NCBI RefSeq assembly: GCF_004421005.1
Contig: NZ_CP038026.1
Location: 1,488,001-1,552,000 of the forward strand
Direction: 5' to 3'
Source of the DNA: Pseudoduganella plicata
Lineage (GTDB): Bacteria; Pseudomonadota; Gammaproteobacteria; Burkholderiales; Burkholderiaceae_D
Length of the DNA: 64,000 nucleotides
In this document: piece by piece, positions 19,189 to 28,127 of the stretch
Layout: each line of letters begins with the position of its first letter
Numbering within the stretch: the first letter of the stretch is position 1
The notes under the pieces: generated by a model
The model's input: only the letters and a program-made list of their open reading frames with translations
The model's database searches: none
What the model was told of the DNA's origin: nothing
Made by a program: the position numbers and the translations under genes

Positions 19189-19814
19189 TCCGGGTCGCGC
19201 TGGTGGACGACCAGACGCTGGTGCGCAGCGGCATCCGCGGCCTGCTGGACCTGACGGAAGATATCCGCGTCGTGGCCGAAGGCGCGGACGGTCACGAGGC
19301 CGGGCGCCTGCTGGCGACGCACGCCGTGGACGTGCTGCTGCTGGATGCGCGCATGCCGGGATGCGGCGGCATCGAGCTGTTGCGTAACCCGCCGGCGCTG
19401 CTGCCGCCGACGATCGTCCTGACCACGTTCGACGACGACGACGCGCTGTTCGACGCCATGCACGCCGGCGCACGGGGCTTCCTGCTGAAGGACATTTCGC
19501 TGGAGCGGCTGGCCGACGGCATCCGCTCCGTCGCGGCAGGCGGCACGCTGTTCCGCCCTGCGCTGACGGAACGCACCCGCGCCTCGTTCCGCCGCAACGT
19601 CGCCTGCGACAATGCGGGCTATGCCACGCTGACGCCGCGCGAGACGGAGATCCTCGCCCTGATGGCCGGCGGCCTGTCGAACGGCGAGATCGCCGCGCAC
19701 CTGGGATCGAGCGAAGGCACCGTCAAGAACCACGTGTCGAGCATCCTCGCGAAGCTGGGCGTACGCGACCGCGTACGCGCCGTGCTGCGCGGGATCGAGC
19801 TCGAACTGATCTAG
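19185..19814 (+). CDS. LuxR/NarL-family response regulator
   Basis: Partner of the upstream kinase (209 residues). The receiver domain (about 1-120) has the acidic pocket Asp8/Asp9, the phosphoacceptor Asp54 in LLLDARMPG, the switch Thr in VLTTFDDDD and Lys in GFLLKDIS. A GerE/LuxR helix-turn-helix closes the protein (LTPRETEILALMAGGLSNGEIAAHL, then EGTVKNHVSSILAKL). The ATG overlaps the kinase stop. Targets are unknown; the adjacent convergent outer-membrane protein gene ends four bases away and is not obviously a target. Confidence 0.9.
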   Translation: MIRVALVDDQTLVRSGIRGLLDLTEDIRVVAEGADGHEAGRLLATHAVDVLLLDARMPGCGGIELLRNPPALLPPTIVLTTFDDDDALFDAMHAGARGFLLKDISLERLADGIRSVAAGGTLFRPALTERTRASFRRNVACDNAGYATLTPRETEILALMAGGLSNGEIAAHLGSSEGTVKNHVSSILAKLGVRDRVRAVLRGIELELI

Positions 19815-19818
19815 TTGA

Positions 19819-20373
19819 TCAAAAGTCGAAGCGCAGGCCGAGCTGCACCGTCGTGTGCGTGACCTGCGCGTTGCGCGTCTTCACCCTGCCGTAGCCGACG
19901 ACTTCGGCGGTGGCAGCTACGTTGGGCGTGAAGCGGTAGTCCATGCCCAGTGCGGCCATCGGCCGCACCTTGTGCGCCTTCTCGACGCTGCCGCCCGGCT
20001 GTTCGATGCGCAACGTGTTGCGCGCCACGCCCGCCTTGACGTACCAGCCCAGCGTATCGGTAATGGCCCAGCGCTGGCGCGCGGCCACATAGGCGGCGCT
20101 CGACTCGGCAAACGTGGTGCCGGCGGCGGTGGCGTATTCGCTGTCCGTCAGGCGCGCATAGCCCGCCTCCACTGCCCACCTGTCATCGATGCGGTAACCG
20201 CCGTAGCCGACGATCGGCCACTCGCGCTCCGCCGGCGACAGGTCGAGGCCCGTCGCCGGGTCGCGCCAGTGCTGCGTGCCGCGGCTGCCGATGGCGATGC
20301 CGCCGTAAGCCTGGGCAAAGGCTGAAGACACGTGCAGTGCCGCTGCGAGAATGACGAGATGGGAGTATTTCAT
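19819..20373 (-). CDS. Small outer-membrane beta-barrel protein
   Basis: Exported protein of 184 residues with a signal peptide of about 20 residues (ending AFA). The alternating beta pattern (VGYGGYRIDDRWAVEAGYARL, LGWYVKAGVARN, VQLGLRFDF) ends in Phe, typical of small 8-stranded OmpA/OmpX-like barrels. AAGGAC precedes the ATG at 20373. The gene is convergent with the response regulator. Function is not recognisable beyond outer-membrane barrel; possible roles range from adhesion to stress protection. Confidence 0.75.
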   Translation of the reverse strand: MKYSHLVILAAALHVSSAFAQAYGGIAIGSRGTQHWRDPATGLDLSPAEREWPIVGYGGYRIDDRWAVEAGYARLTDSEYATAAGTTFAESSAAYVAARQRWAITDTLGWYVKAGVARNTLRIEQPGGSVEKAHKVRPMAALGMDYRFTPNVAATAEVVGYGRVKTRNAQVTHTTVQLGLRFDF

Positions 20374-20578
20374 GGATGTCCTTTCATGGCGCCCGCAGCC
20401 GGACCATCCGGGCCGCCAGGCTGCGCCAGTGTAGGGACGCGGCAGGCGCTGCACATGTGCCATTCGTCATGGATACCGCCCTGGACCGGCGCAATATCCC
20501 GGCCGTCAACCGTGCGCCCCGCGCCGGGCGACCGCGGGCACACTGCCATTTCAGACCACGTACGAGAAAGGATTCACG

Positions 20579-21579
20579 GTGAACCAGCGCTATCAACCGA
20601 TCACGCGCCTGGGCCTGGGCGGCACCGGGCTGGGCGACATGTACCACACGACGCGGGACGAAGCCGCCAGGGCGACTGTCGATGCGGCGTGGGAGGCGGG
20701 CATCCGCTATTTCGATACGGCGCCTCACTACGGCGCCGGCCTGTCCGAGCACCGCTTCGGCCAGGCCCTGCGCAACCGGCCGCGCGACGAATACACGCTG
20801 TCGACCAAGGTCGGGCGGCTGCTGGCGCCGGCGTGGCCCGGCGAGATCGCCAGCCCGTTCGTCAATGCGCTGCCGTTCCGGCGTGTGATCGACTACACGG
20901 CCGACGGTGTGCGCCGTTCGGTCGAGGACAGCCTGCAGCGCCTCGCACTCGGCCACATCGACATCGCCTATGTACACGACCTGTCACCCGACCAGTTCGG
21001 CAACGAGTTCGAGCATTACTACCGCATCGCGGCCGGCCCCGGTGGCGCGTTCGAAGGCATGGTGCGGCTGCGCAAGGAAGGAATCATCAAGGCCTGGGGC
21101 CTGGGCGTGAATACCGTCGAGCCGTGCCTGCGGGCGCTGCGCCACTCCGACCCGGACATTTTCCTGCTGGCCGGACGCTACACGCTGATGGAAACCACCC
21201 CACTGGCCGAGCTGTTCCCGCTGTGCGCCGAGCGGGGCGCGCACGTGGTCATCGGCGGCCCGTTCAATTCAGGCTTCCTGGCCGGTGGCGATCACTATGA
21301 CTACGCGCCGGCGAAGCCCGGGCAGCACCAGCACCGCGAGCGCCTGCGCCAGGTGTCGGCGCGCCATGGAGTCGACCTGGCGGCGGCAGCGCTGCAGTTC
21401 GGCGCGGCCCATCCCGTGGTGGCAGCAACGATACCCGGGGCCAGCAGCCCGAGCACCTGCGCCGCAACGCCACCCTCATGGCTGTCGCCATCCCGCCGCA
21501 GTTCTGGCAGGCGCTGCGTGACGAAGGGCTTGTGCCGCCGGAGGCGCCGCTGCCGGGCGAGGCGACAGTCCCGGCATGA
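20579..21579 (+). CDS. Aldo/keto reductase (L-fucose / D-threo-aldose dehydrogenase-like), frameshifted
   Basis: NAD(P)-dependent oxidoreductase of the pyridoxal 4-dehydrogenase / D-threo-aldose 1-dehydrogenase group. It starts at a GTG with AAAGGA upstream. Motifs: LGLGGTGLGDMY, GIRYFDTAPHYGAGLSEHRFG with catalytic Asp and Tyr, STKVGRLL with catalytic Lys, DIAYVHD with catalytic His. Around 21437-21446 the frame breaks: the family-like C-terminus PEHLRRNATLMAVAIP continues one frame over to a TGA at 21577-21579. One added base at the GGGG run restores about 333 residues. Such enzymes oxidise L-fucose or L-galactose, the sugars GH95 would release, but the gene is not in that operon, so the link is tentative. 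An assembly error is likelier than a true pseudogene. Confidence 0.75.
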
Positions 21580-21600
21580 ACGCCCGGATGCGCGGCGGCG

Positions 21601-23040
21601 TTATTGCACGTTCAGCGGCACGGGCAGCCGCACGAGAATGAACTCGCCGTCGTCCGGCCGCTTGGGCGAACGGGAACCCGCGCCACCCGGGTAGTTGCTG
21701 TCGTTCACCAGCATCAAGGTGGAACGGTCGACGATGCGTACCGCCTCCACGCACTCCATCGGGAAGGTGAAGATGCCGTCGATCGTGGCGGCGCCGCCCA
21801 GCTTGCGCGGGTCCGCGATCTTCATCAGGTCGACGACTTCTTCCTTGACCAGGTAGCCGTTCGCATCGACCTTGTTCAGGTCGATCCTGTAGACCTTTTT
21901 TACCCGCGCGGCCACGCGGTCCGCGCCTGTCGCCGGGAAGCCGGCACGGGCATCGCCCGCGCCGCGGTCCTTTTCCACCACGAGGAATTCGTGGTCGTTA
22001 ATGGCCGTCATGTCATTGACGCTGAAGATTTCGGGCACGGTGGCGCCGGCCGCGTTGACATAGCTGCCGCTGCCCACGCGGTACGAATAGGCCGTCGGCA
22101 GATAGGCGCCCGTCCTGATGTCGAAGACGTTCAGGATGCGGCGCTGCGGGTCGGTGTCCGTCGTTAGGTCCTTCTCCATCAGCGTGTAGATGCGCGTGCG
22201 GGACGGGTTGATCGTCATGCTTTCGAAACCGCCGGAATTGGGCAGGTTGGCCGTGGCCGTGCCCAGGTTCGGATTGCTGGGCGACTGGACCAGCGGATTG
22301 CTGCCCAGCTTCAAGGTATTCGGCAGCGGGATTTCCCTGGCCAGCACCTTGCCGGTGCGGTCCGTCTTGACCAGGAACGGGCCGAACTCGTCGCCGAACC
22401 AGAGATTGCCGTCGGCATCGACGACCATCGATTCCAGATCCAGGTCGCCGCCCGTCAGCAGGCGTCCCGATTTGATCAGCGGATCGACGGGCTGGGTCGC
22501 GCCGGACTGCGTGGTGCCGGGATAGTTGGTGCCGTCGGCAACGATGGCATACGACAGCTTGCGGTCCGGATCGCGCAGGCGCATGTAGCTGTTGGCGTCA
22601 AAACCGGACAGCGTGTCGCAGGTGGCGAAGTTGGCGGGCGTGACCTTGCCTGACACCCAGTCCGGCTTCATCGCATACACGTGCAGCAGCGCGCTCGGCG
22701 ACGTGGCCTTGCTGCCGAATCCATTGTCCTGCATGACGTAGAAGCAGCCGGCCGCCGGACCGTTGGCCAGCGCCGAGAAGCCCTGCATCGGCTGCTTGTT
22801 CACGAACGGCAGCTGGTAGCCGTAGTTGGCGGTGGCGCTGGTGTAGTCGGCGCCGCTGATGAACTGCCCCGTCGTGGGACCGGCCACGTAGGTGTCGGCC
22901 GGCAGACTGGCGAAGCCGATCAGCGTCGGAACGGAGACGGCTTCGGAGCCTGCGGGGCCATCGCCGCCGCAGCCGGCAAGCGTCATGGCGAAAACGGCGG
23001 CAAGGAGGGTCGACTGTGTGCGGAGGGTAAGCTGTTGCAT
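21601..23040 (-). CDS. Esterase-like phytase-domain lipoprotein
   Basis: Predicted lipoprotein (479 residues) of the 'esterase-like activity of phytase' family. The N-terminus is a lipoprotein signal with Cys in LAGCGG at about residue 24. The remainder reads as a beta-propeller, with family blocks MQGFSALANG, GDLDLESMVVDADGNLWFGDEFGPFL and GGFESMTINPSRTRIYTLMEKDL. The role is poorly defined; members are thought to act on phosphate or carboxyl esters outside the cytoplasm. It is convergent with the aldo/keto reductase and followed by the rbs operon in the same direction, with a 118-base gap. Confidence 0.8.
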   Translation of the reverse strand: MQQLTLRTQSTLLAAVFAMTLAGCGGDGPAGSEAVSVPTLIGFASLPADTYVAGPTTGQFISGADYTSATANYGYQLPFVNKQPMQGFSALANGPAAGCFYVMQDNGFGSKATSPSALLHVYAMKPDWVSGKVTPANFATCDTLSGFDANSYMRLRDPDRKLSYAIVADGTNYPGTTQSGATQPVDPLIKSGRLLTGGDLDLESMVVDADGNLWFGDEFGPFLVKTDRTGKVLAREIPLPNTLKLGSNPLVQSPSNPNLGTATANLPNSGGFESMTINPSRTRIYTLMEKDLTTDTDPQRRILNVFDIRTGAYLPTAYSYRVGSGSYVNAAGATVPEIFSVNDMTAINDHEFLVVEKDRGAGDARAGFPATGADRVAARVKKVYRIDLNKVDANGYLVKEEVVDLMKIADPRKLGGAATIDGIFTFPMECVEAVRIVDRSTLMLVNDSNYPGGAGSRSPKRPDDGEFILVRLPVPLNVQ

Positions 23041-23158
23041 GGTCGCTGTGGGTTGTTCACGGACCGTGCAGTCTAGGGCGCAGGCATGACGGCGTGATGA
23101 CAGCACGAGGTTGCGACCCGTGCCGGGCGCCGGTCTTGCCTCGCAACTCAGGATGGCG

Positions 23159-23550
23159 TCAGAACACCACGCCGGCAAACAGGATGATGTTCGCATATGG
23201 CGTGCATTCGCCCGTGCGCACCACGGCGCGTGCCCCGCGGTCAGGCGCTTGAAATCGGCGTGGGGCACGCTGCCGCGACCGGGCAGGTCCAGCGCGGCGA
23301 TGGCGGCGGCGATGGGCAGGTTGCGGTCGGCCAGCTCGTCGGCCAGCACGTGGCGCTCGACCTGCATTTCCTCCAGCACGGTGGTCAGCGTCTGCATGAA
23401 GCGCGGCACGCCGTGCGTCAGCGCCAGGTCGATCACGGGCACGCCGGGCGGCACGGGCAGGCCGGCGTCGCCGATGACGACCATGTCGCCATGGCCCAGC
23501 GATGCGATCAGCTGCGACAGCGCGATATTGAGGACGGGGCCTTTTTTCAT
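23159..23550 (-). CDS. rbsD: D-ribose pyranase, frameshifted near the 3' end
   Basis: RbsD converts beta-D-ribopyranose to the furanose form for RbsK. The N-terminus (MKKGPVLNIALSQLIASLGHGDMVVIGDAGLPVP) is typical. After FKRLTAG the encoded frame leaves the family, while the next frame gives the expected VVRTGECTPYANIILFAGVVF and a TGA at 23159-23161. One extra C on the plus strand in the run 23233-23236 (GGGG in the gene) restores about 130 residues, the normal length. The lost part contains the active-site Tyr/Asn region, so the protein as read would be inactive. The start overlaps the rbsK stop by four bases. Most likely a sequencing error. Confidence 0.8.
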
Positions 23551-24446
23551 GAGGGTTCCAGTTCGTTCAGGTAGGGGATGGAAGTCTGGGCGCCGTGGCG
23601 CGTGACGCCGATGGCGGCGGCGCGCTGGCCCAGGTCGATGGCGCCGGCCGGATCCGCGCCGGCCGCCAACGCGGCGACAAGGCCGCCGATGAAGGTGTCG
23701 CCCGCAGCCGTCGTGTCGACCGCCTTGACGGCTCGCGCCGGGAAGTCGCGGCTGCCGTCCGCCAGCGCCGCGTGCACGCCCTTCGCGCCCAGCGTGACCA
23801 GTACATTGCGGCAGCCCTTGGCCTGCAGCGCGGCGGCGCTGCCCGCATAATCGTCCGCGTCGGCGTGGGCGCCCAGCAGCATGGCCGCCTCGATCTCGTT
23901 CGGTACCAGATAGTCCACCTGGGCCAGCACGCTTGCCGGCAGGGCGGCCGCGGGCGCGGGATTGAGCACCACCGTTTTGCCCATGCCGTGCGCCATGGCG
24001 ATGGCATGGCGCACCGTGTCGGGCGGCGTTTCCAGTTGCACCACGACGATGGTGGCGCGCGCCATCAGCGGCAGCGCGGCGTCGATATGGGCCGGGGTGA
24101 GCTCGTCGTTGGCGCCGCCGGCGATGACGATGCTGTTCTGGCCGTCCTCGTCGACGAGGATCGACGCGATGCCGGTGGCCACGCCGGGCAACGCGGTGAC
24201 GTGGCTGACGTCGATGCCGTCGGCCACGAGGGCCGCGCGCAAGGTCGTGCCGAAGGCGTCGTCGCCGACGCAGCCGACCATCGCCACCGGCGTGTGGCCA
24301 AGGCGGGCGCAGGCGACTGCCTGGTTGGCGCCCTTGCCGCCGGGGATGGTGCGGAACGCGCCGCCGGTCAGCGTTTCGCCGCGCAATGGCATGCGCGGCA
24401 CGCGCAGCACGAGGTCCATATTGATGCTGCCGATGACGACGATCAT
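23547..24446 (-). CDS. rbsK: Ribokinase
   Basis: PfkB-family kinase (299 residues) phosphorylating D-ribose to ribose 5-phosphate. Visible: N-terminal GSINMDLVLRVPRMPLRGETL, the GGKGANQAVACARLG signature near residue 38, and the C-terminal DTTAAGDTFIGGL with the anion hole and catalytic Asp. Length is normal. It overlaps rbsR upstream (ATGA at 24443-24446) and rbsD downstream, so the three are translationally coupled at the 3' end of the ribose operon. Confidence 0.93.
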   Translation of the reverse strand: MIVVIGSINMDLVLRVPRMPLRGETLTGGAFRTIPGGKGANQAVACARLGHTPVAMVGCVGDDAFGTTLRAALVADGIDVSHVTALPGVATGIASILVDEDGQNSIVIAGGANDELTPAHIDAALPLMARATIVVVQLETPPDTVRHAIAMAHGMGKTVVLNPAPAAALPASVLAQVDYLVPNEIEAAMLLGAHADADDYAGSAAALQAKGCRNVLVTLGAKGVHAALADGSRDFPARAVKAVDTTAAGDTFIGGLVAALAAGADPAGAIDLGQRAAAIGVTRHGAQTSIPYLNELEPS

Positions 24447-25468
24447 GTGATGATTCCTGGTGAAATGTTGGATGGTGCGTGCCGAGCGACGCTGGAGCCG
24501 CGCACATTGAGGACGGGAGCAATGCGGCGCCGCTGCGGCGGACGGTCCGGCGCGGCGATGCGCTCGAGCAGGCAGGCCGCCGTGATATTGCCCAGCGCGC
24601 GCGTGCCCTGCGACACGCTGGTCAAAGGCGGGTGGACGAACTGGGCCAGGTCGATATCGTCGAAGCCGACCACTGCCAGCTCGCCCGGCACCCCGATACC
24701 CAGTTCGGCGGCGGCACGCAGCGCGCCGATCGCCATCATGTCGTTGCAGCAGAACAGCGCGTCGGGACGCTGCGACGCCGGCCGTGCCAGCAGGCGCAGC
24801 GCGGCCGCATAGCCGCCGGCGCTGCTGAAGTCGCCCGTTTCGAACAGCTTCTGGTCGAGTGCCCCGCCCAGCGCCCGGCGCATGCCGGCGATACGCTGCT
24901 CGGACACCTCCAGTTCGCGCGGACCGCCGATGCAGCCGATGCGGCGGCGTCCCAGCGCCAGCAGGTGCTGTCCGGCCAGCTCGCCGCCGGCCAGGTTGTC
25001 GATGCCGACGACATCGTACTCCAGCCCCTCCGGCGCGCGGTCGATAAAGACGGCCGGCACCTGCCGCCGGCGCAGCAGTTCGCCGTCGGTCTCGGCCAGT
25101 GCCGCCATGATGAGGCCGTCGCAACGCTTGGTCAGCAGGACGTTCAGGTAATCGCGCTGCTTGGCCGGATCGTCGTCGGAATTGCACAGGATGACGCTGT
25201 AGCCCGCCGCGTAGCACGTGTCCTCGATGCCGCGCGCGACTTCGGAAAAATACGGGTTGGTGTTGTTGGGGATGATCATGCCGATCGTGCCCGTGGTCTG
25301 GCTGCGCAGCGAGCGCGCCAGCGCACTGGGCACGTAATGCAGCGCGGCTGCCGCGGCCAGCACGCGCTCGCGCGCGGCCGGGCTGACGGGGCGCGTATCG
25401 TTGAGCACGTGCGAGACCGTGGTGTAGGACACCCCGGCCGCCTGCGCCACTTCCTTGATTGTTGCCAT
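24443..25468 (-). CDS. rbsR: LacI-family ribose operon repressor
   Basis: LacI/GalR repressor (341 residues). The helix-turn-helix is at the N-terminus (TIKEVAQAAGVSYTTVSHVLNDTRPVS), followed by the hinge with ALARSLRSQTTGTIGMIIPN, then a periplasmic-binding-protein-like ligand domain. Its place inside the ribose operon indicates ribose as inducer, as with E. coli RbsR. A perfect 14-base palindrome of LacI type at 29156-29169, upstream of rbsB, is its likely operator. It follows rbsC by 18 bases. Confidence 0.92.
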   Translation of the reverse strand: MATIKEVAQAAGVSYTTVSHVLNDTRPVSPAARERVLAAAAALHYVPSALARSLRSQTTGTIGMIIPNNTNPYFSEVARGIEDTCYAAGYSVILCNSDDDPAKQRDYLNVLLTKRCDGLIMAALAETDGELLRRRQVPAVFIDRAPEGLEYDVVGIDNLAGGELAGQHLLALGRRRIGCIGGPRELEVSEQRIAGMRRALGGALDQKLFETGDFSSAGGYAAALRLLARPASQRPDALFCCNDMMAIGALRAAAELGIGVPGELAVVGFDDIDLAQFVHPPLTSVSQGTRALGNITAACLLERIAAPDRPPQRRRIAPVLNVRGSSVARHAPSNISPGIIT

Positions 25469-25486
25469 GCTGTTAACCGTGCGCGG

Positions 25487-26446
25487 TCAGGCGCGCTCGC
25501 CGCGGCGGCGGTAGGTGTCGAGCACCACGGCGGCCACGATCACAAGGCCCGTGACGATGCGCTTCATCGGCTCGCTGACGCCGATCTGCGCCAGCCCGGC
25601 CTCCAGCACGGAAATGATCAGCACGCCGATAAATGTGGCGTAGACGGAGCCGCGCCCGCCCATCAGGCTGGTGCCGCCGATGACGACGGCGGCGATCACC
25701 TGCAACTCCATGCCGACGCCGCCATTCGGATCGGCCGCTTCCAGGCGCGACACCTGGAACAGCGCGCCCAGGCCGGACAGCAGCCCCATCAGCACGAACA
25801 CGAGCACCTTGGCCGGACGTGGATTGATGCCGGACAGGCGTACCGCCTCTTCGTTGGTGCCGATGCCGATCCACTGGCGGCCCAGCACCGTCTTGGTCAG
25901 TACCAGCTGGCCGATGACCGTCACGGCAATGGCCGTCAGGAAGGCCGGCGACATGCCGAGGAAGATCGGCGCGCTGATGCCATCGACGGCGCTGCCGATG
26001 TATTCGGTGCGTGAATCGGTGACCTGGTAGGCGGCACCGCGCGCCATTTCCAGCACGCCCAGCGAGACGATAAACGACGGAATGCGCCAGCCGACCGAGA
26101 TCATGCCGGTGATCATCCCGCACAGCGCGCCCACCAGCAGGCCCAGCAGGCTGCCCAGGTAGACGGGCCAGCCCCAGCGCACCGTCGCCATCGACAGGAA
26201 CGACGCCGCCAGCGCCATCACGGAGCCGACCGACAGGTCGATGCCGCCGACGATCAGGATGAACGTCATGCCGACCGCCATCACGACCAGCGTCGGGATG
26301 TCGTTGGCCAGCGTGCTGAGCGTGGAGAGCGTGAAGAAGTTTTCGCTCAGGTACGAGAACAGGCAGCACATCAGCACCAGCGCGCCGATCAGACCGGCAT
26401 AATTCTTCAGGTCGGCCATGCCGCGTTTCAGATAGGTAGTAGGCAT
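25487..26446 (-). CDS. rbsC: Ribose ABC transporter permease
   Basis: Inner-membrane permease (319 residues) with about eight to ten hydrophobic segments. Family signatures: MTFILIVGGIDLSVGSVMALAA near the N-terminal third and GGTSLMGGRGSVYATFIGVLII near the C-terminus, with the sequence that contacts the ATPase. The ATG at 26446 has GAGGGGA upstream and lies 20 bases after the rbsA stop. A frame-open extension upstream overlaps rbsA and is not family-like. Confidence 0.93.
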   Translation of the reverse strand: MPTTYLKRGMADLKNYAGLIGALVLMCCLFSYLSENFFTLSTLSTLANDIPTLVVMAVGMTFILIVGGIDLSVGSVMALAASFLSMATVRWGWPVYLGSLLGLLVGALCGMITGMISVGWRIPSFIVSLGVLEMARGAAYQVTDSRTEYIGSAVDGISAPIFLGMSPAFLTAIAVTVIGQLVLTKTVLGRQWIGIGTNEEAVRLSGINPRPAKVLVFVLMGLLSGLGALFQVSRLEAADPNGGVGMELQVIAAVVIGGTSLMGGRGSVYATFIGVLIISVLEAGLAQIGVSEPMKRIVTGLVIVAAVVLDTYRRRGERA

Positions 26447-26466
26447 AAATATTTCCCCTCGGCGTA

Positions 26467-28023
26467 TCAGGCCGCGGCTGTGGAGTGATCGGAAGAGGCG
26501 ATGTCCTGCGTCAGGTAGCCGCTGAAGGCGGCTTCCAGCAACGCGTCCTGGCTCCAGGCGCCGCGCTCGAAGGTGTTGGCGATGCGGCCGGCGCTCATCA
26601 CGGCGATGCGGTCGCAGATCAGCATCAGTTCGCGCAGGTCGCTCGAGACGATGATCAGTCCCTTGCCCTGGCGCGCCAGGTCGGCCAGCACGGTGTAGAT
26701 ATCGAACTTGGCGCCGATGTCGATGCCGCGGGTGGGCTCGTCGAACAGCATCACGGGGCAATCGCGGTGCAGCCAGCGGGCGATGACCACTTTCTGCTGG
26801 TTGCCGCCGGACAGTTCGCCAACGGGCTGCTGGCCGTCGCGCGAGCGCACGCCCAGTTTGCGGATGTAGTCGCCGGCCAGCGCATGTTCGGCGCCATGGT
26901 CGATCCAGCCGGCGGTGCTGACGGCGCCCAGCCTGGCCAGCGAGGTATTCACGGCGATCGACTGCCGCAGCAGCAGCCCCTGCCCCTTGCGGTCTTCCGT
27001 CACCATGGCGATGCCGGCCTTGACGGCGGCCTTGGGAGAATCGATGGCGGCCGCGTCGCGCCCCTCGCCGATGAACACATGGCCGGCATCGGCCCGGTCG
27101 GCGCCGAAGATCAGGCGCAGCAGCTCGGTGCGGCCCGACCCGATCAGCCCGGCAATGCCGAGGATCTCGCCGGCACGCAGGTCGAACGACGTCGGCTGCA
27201 CGGCACCGGTACGGCCCAGCCCGCGCACGCGCAGCAGCGGCGCACCCAGCGTGCGCCCCGACAGGTCGATCTCCGCATCGGCGGCGCGGCCCACCATCAG
27301 CCGCACCAGGTCGGTGCTGCTGTAGCCGTCGATCGCGTCATCGCAGACCAGGTCGCCATCGCGCAGCACGGCGATGCGGTCGGCGACGCGCTTCAATTCC
27401 TCCAGACGGTGCGAGATGTAGACGATCGCCACGCCGTTCGCCTTCAGGCGCGCCACCTGTTCGAACAGCAGCTCGACTTCGCGATGGGTCAGCATCGCGG
27501 TCGGCTCGTCGAGAATCAGCAGACGGCATTCGCCGATCAGGTTACGGGCGATCTCGATCATCTGCTGGTGCCCGATGCCCAGTTCGCCGACGGGCTTCCA
27601 CGGGTCGATGTCGGTCAGGCCGACCCTGGCCATCTGGGCACGCGCATCGCGCTCCAGCCGGCCTCGGTCGATCCAGCCGAAGCGGTGCGGCAACTGGTTC
27701 AGATACAGGTTTTCCGCGACGGACAGGGTCGGAATCAGGTTCAGCTCCTGCATCACCATCCGGATGCCAAGCGTTTCCGCTTCGGTTCGCGACGCCGGCC
27801 GGTACGGCTGGCCGTCCAGCAGCATGGCGCCGTCCGTGGCCGGCTCCAGGCCGCAGATGATCTTCGACAGCGTGCTCTTGCCGGCGCCGTTCTCGCCGGT
27901 CAGCGCCAGCACTTCGCCGCCGCGCACGGCCAGCGACACGTTGCGCAGCACCGGCTCGACATAGGTCTTGCCGATGCCGGACAGCGTCAGCAGCGCGGCG
28001 CTCGCATTGGGCTCATGGGTCAT
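26467..28023 (-). CDS. rbsA: Ribose ABC transporter ATP-binding protein
   Basis: Cytoplasmic ATPase (518 residues) with the two fused ABC domains typical of sugar importers of the CUT2 class. The first has Walker A GENGAGKSTLSK and Walker B LLILDEPTAML; the second has the altered Walker A GLIGSGRTELLR, the signature LSGGNQQKVVIARWL and MLFDEPTRGIDIGAK, as normal for this class. The ATG at 28023 is chosen; a TTG five codons upstream (28038) is an alternative. A strong hairpin separates it from rbsB. Confidence 0.93.
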   Translation of the reverse strand: MTHEPNASAALLTLSGIGKTYVEPVLRNVSLAVRGGEVLALTGENGAGKSTLSKIICGLEPATDGAMLLDGQPYRPASRTEAETLGIRMVMQELNLIPTLSVAENLYLNQLPHRFGWIDRGRLERDARAQMARVGLTDIDPWKPVGELGIGHQQMIEIARNLIGECRLLILDEPTAMLTHREVELLFEQVARLKANGVAIVYISHRLEELKRVADRIAVLRDGDLVCDDAIDGYSSTDLVRLMVGRAADAEIDLSGRTLGAPLLRVRGLGRTGAVQPTSFDLRAGEILGIAGLIGSGRTELLRLIFGADRADAGHVFIGEGRDAAAIDSPKAAVKAGIAMVTEDRKGQGLLLRQSIAVNTSLARLGAVSTAGWIDHGAEHALAGDYIRKLGVRSRDGQQPVGELSGGNQQKVVIARWLHRDCPVMLFDEPTRGIDIGAKFDIYTVLADLARQGKGLIIVSSDLRELMLICDRIAVMSAGRIANTFERGAWSQDALLEAAFSGYLTQDIASSDHSTAAA

Positions 28024-28068
28024 ACGGAACTTTCGCAATGGGGCTGGAAGGTATGGGGACGCACCGGC

Positions 28069-28102
28069 GCAGGGTGGACGGCGCGGCGGCCGTCCACCCT
28101 GC
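28069..28102 (-). other. Strong hairpin between rbsB and rbsA
   Basis: A perfect 13-base-pair G+C-rich inverted repeat (28069-28081 with 28090-28102) with an 8-base loop, in the 104-base gap between rbsB and rbsA. There is no T-run after it on the minus strand, so it is not a simple terminator. In many sugar ABC operons such a hairpin protects the 3' end of the binding-protein mRNA and raises its level over the membrane components; that role is inferred here. Confidence 0.7.
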
Positions 28103-28127
28103 CCGGGCGGGCTGCGTATGGACCGCT

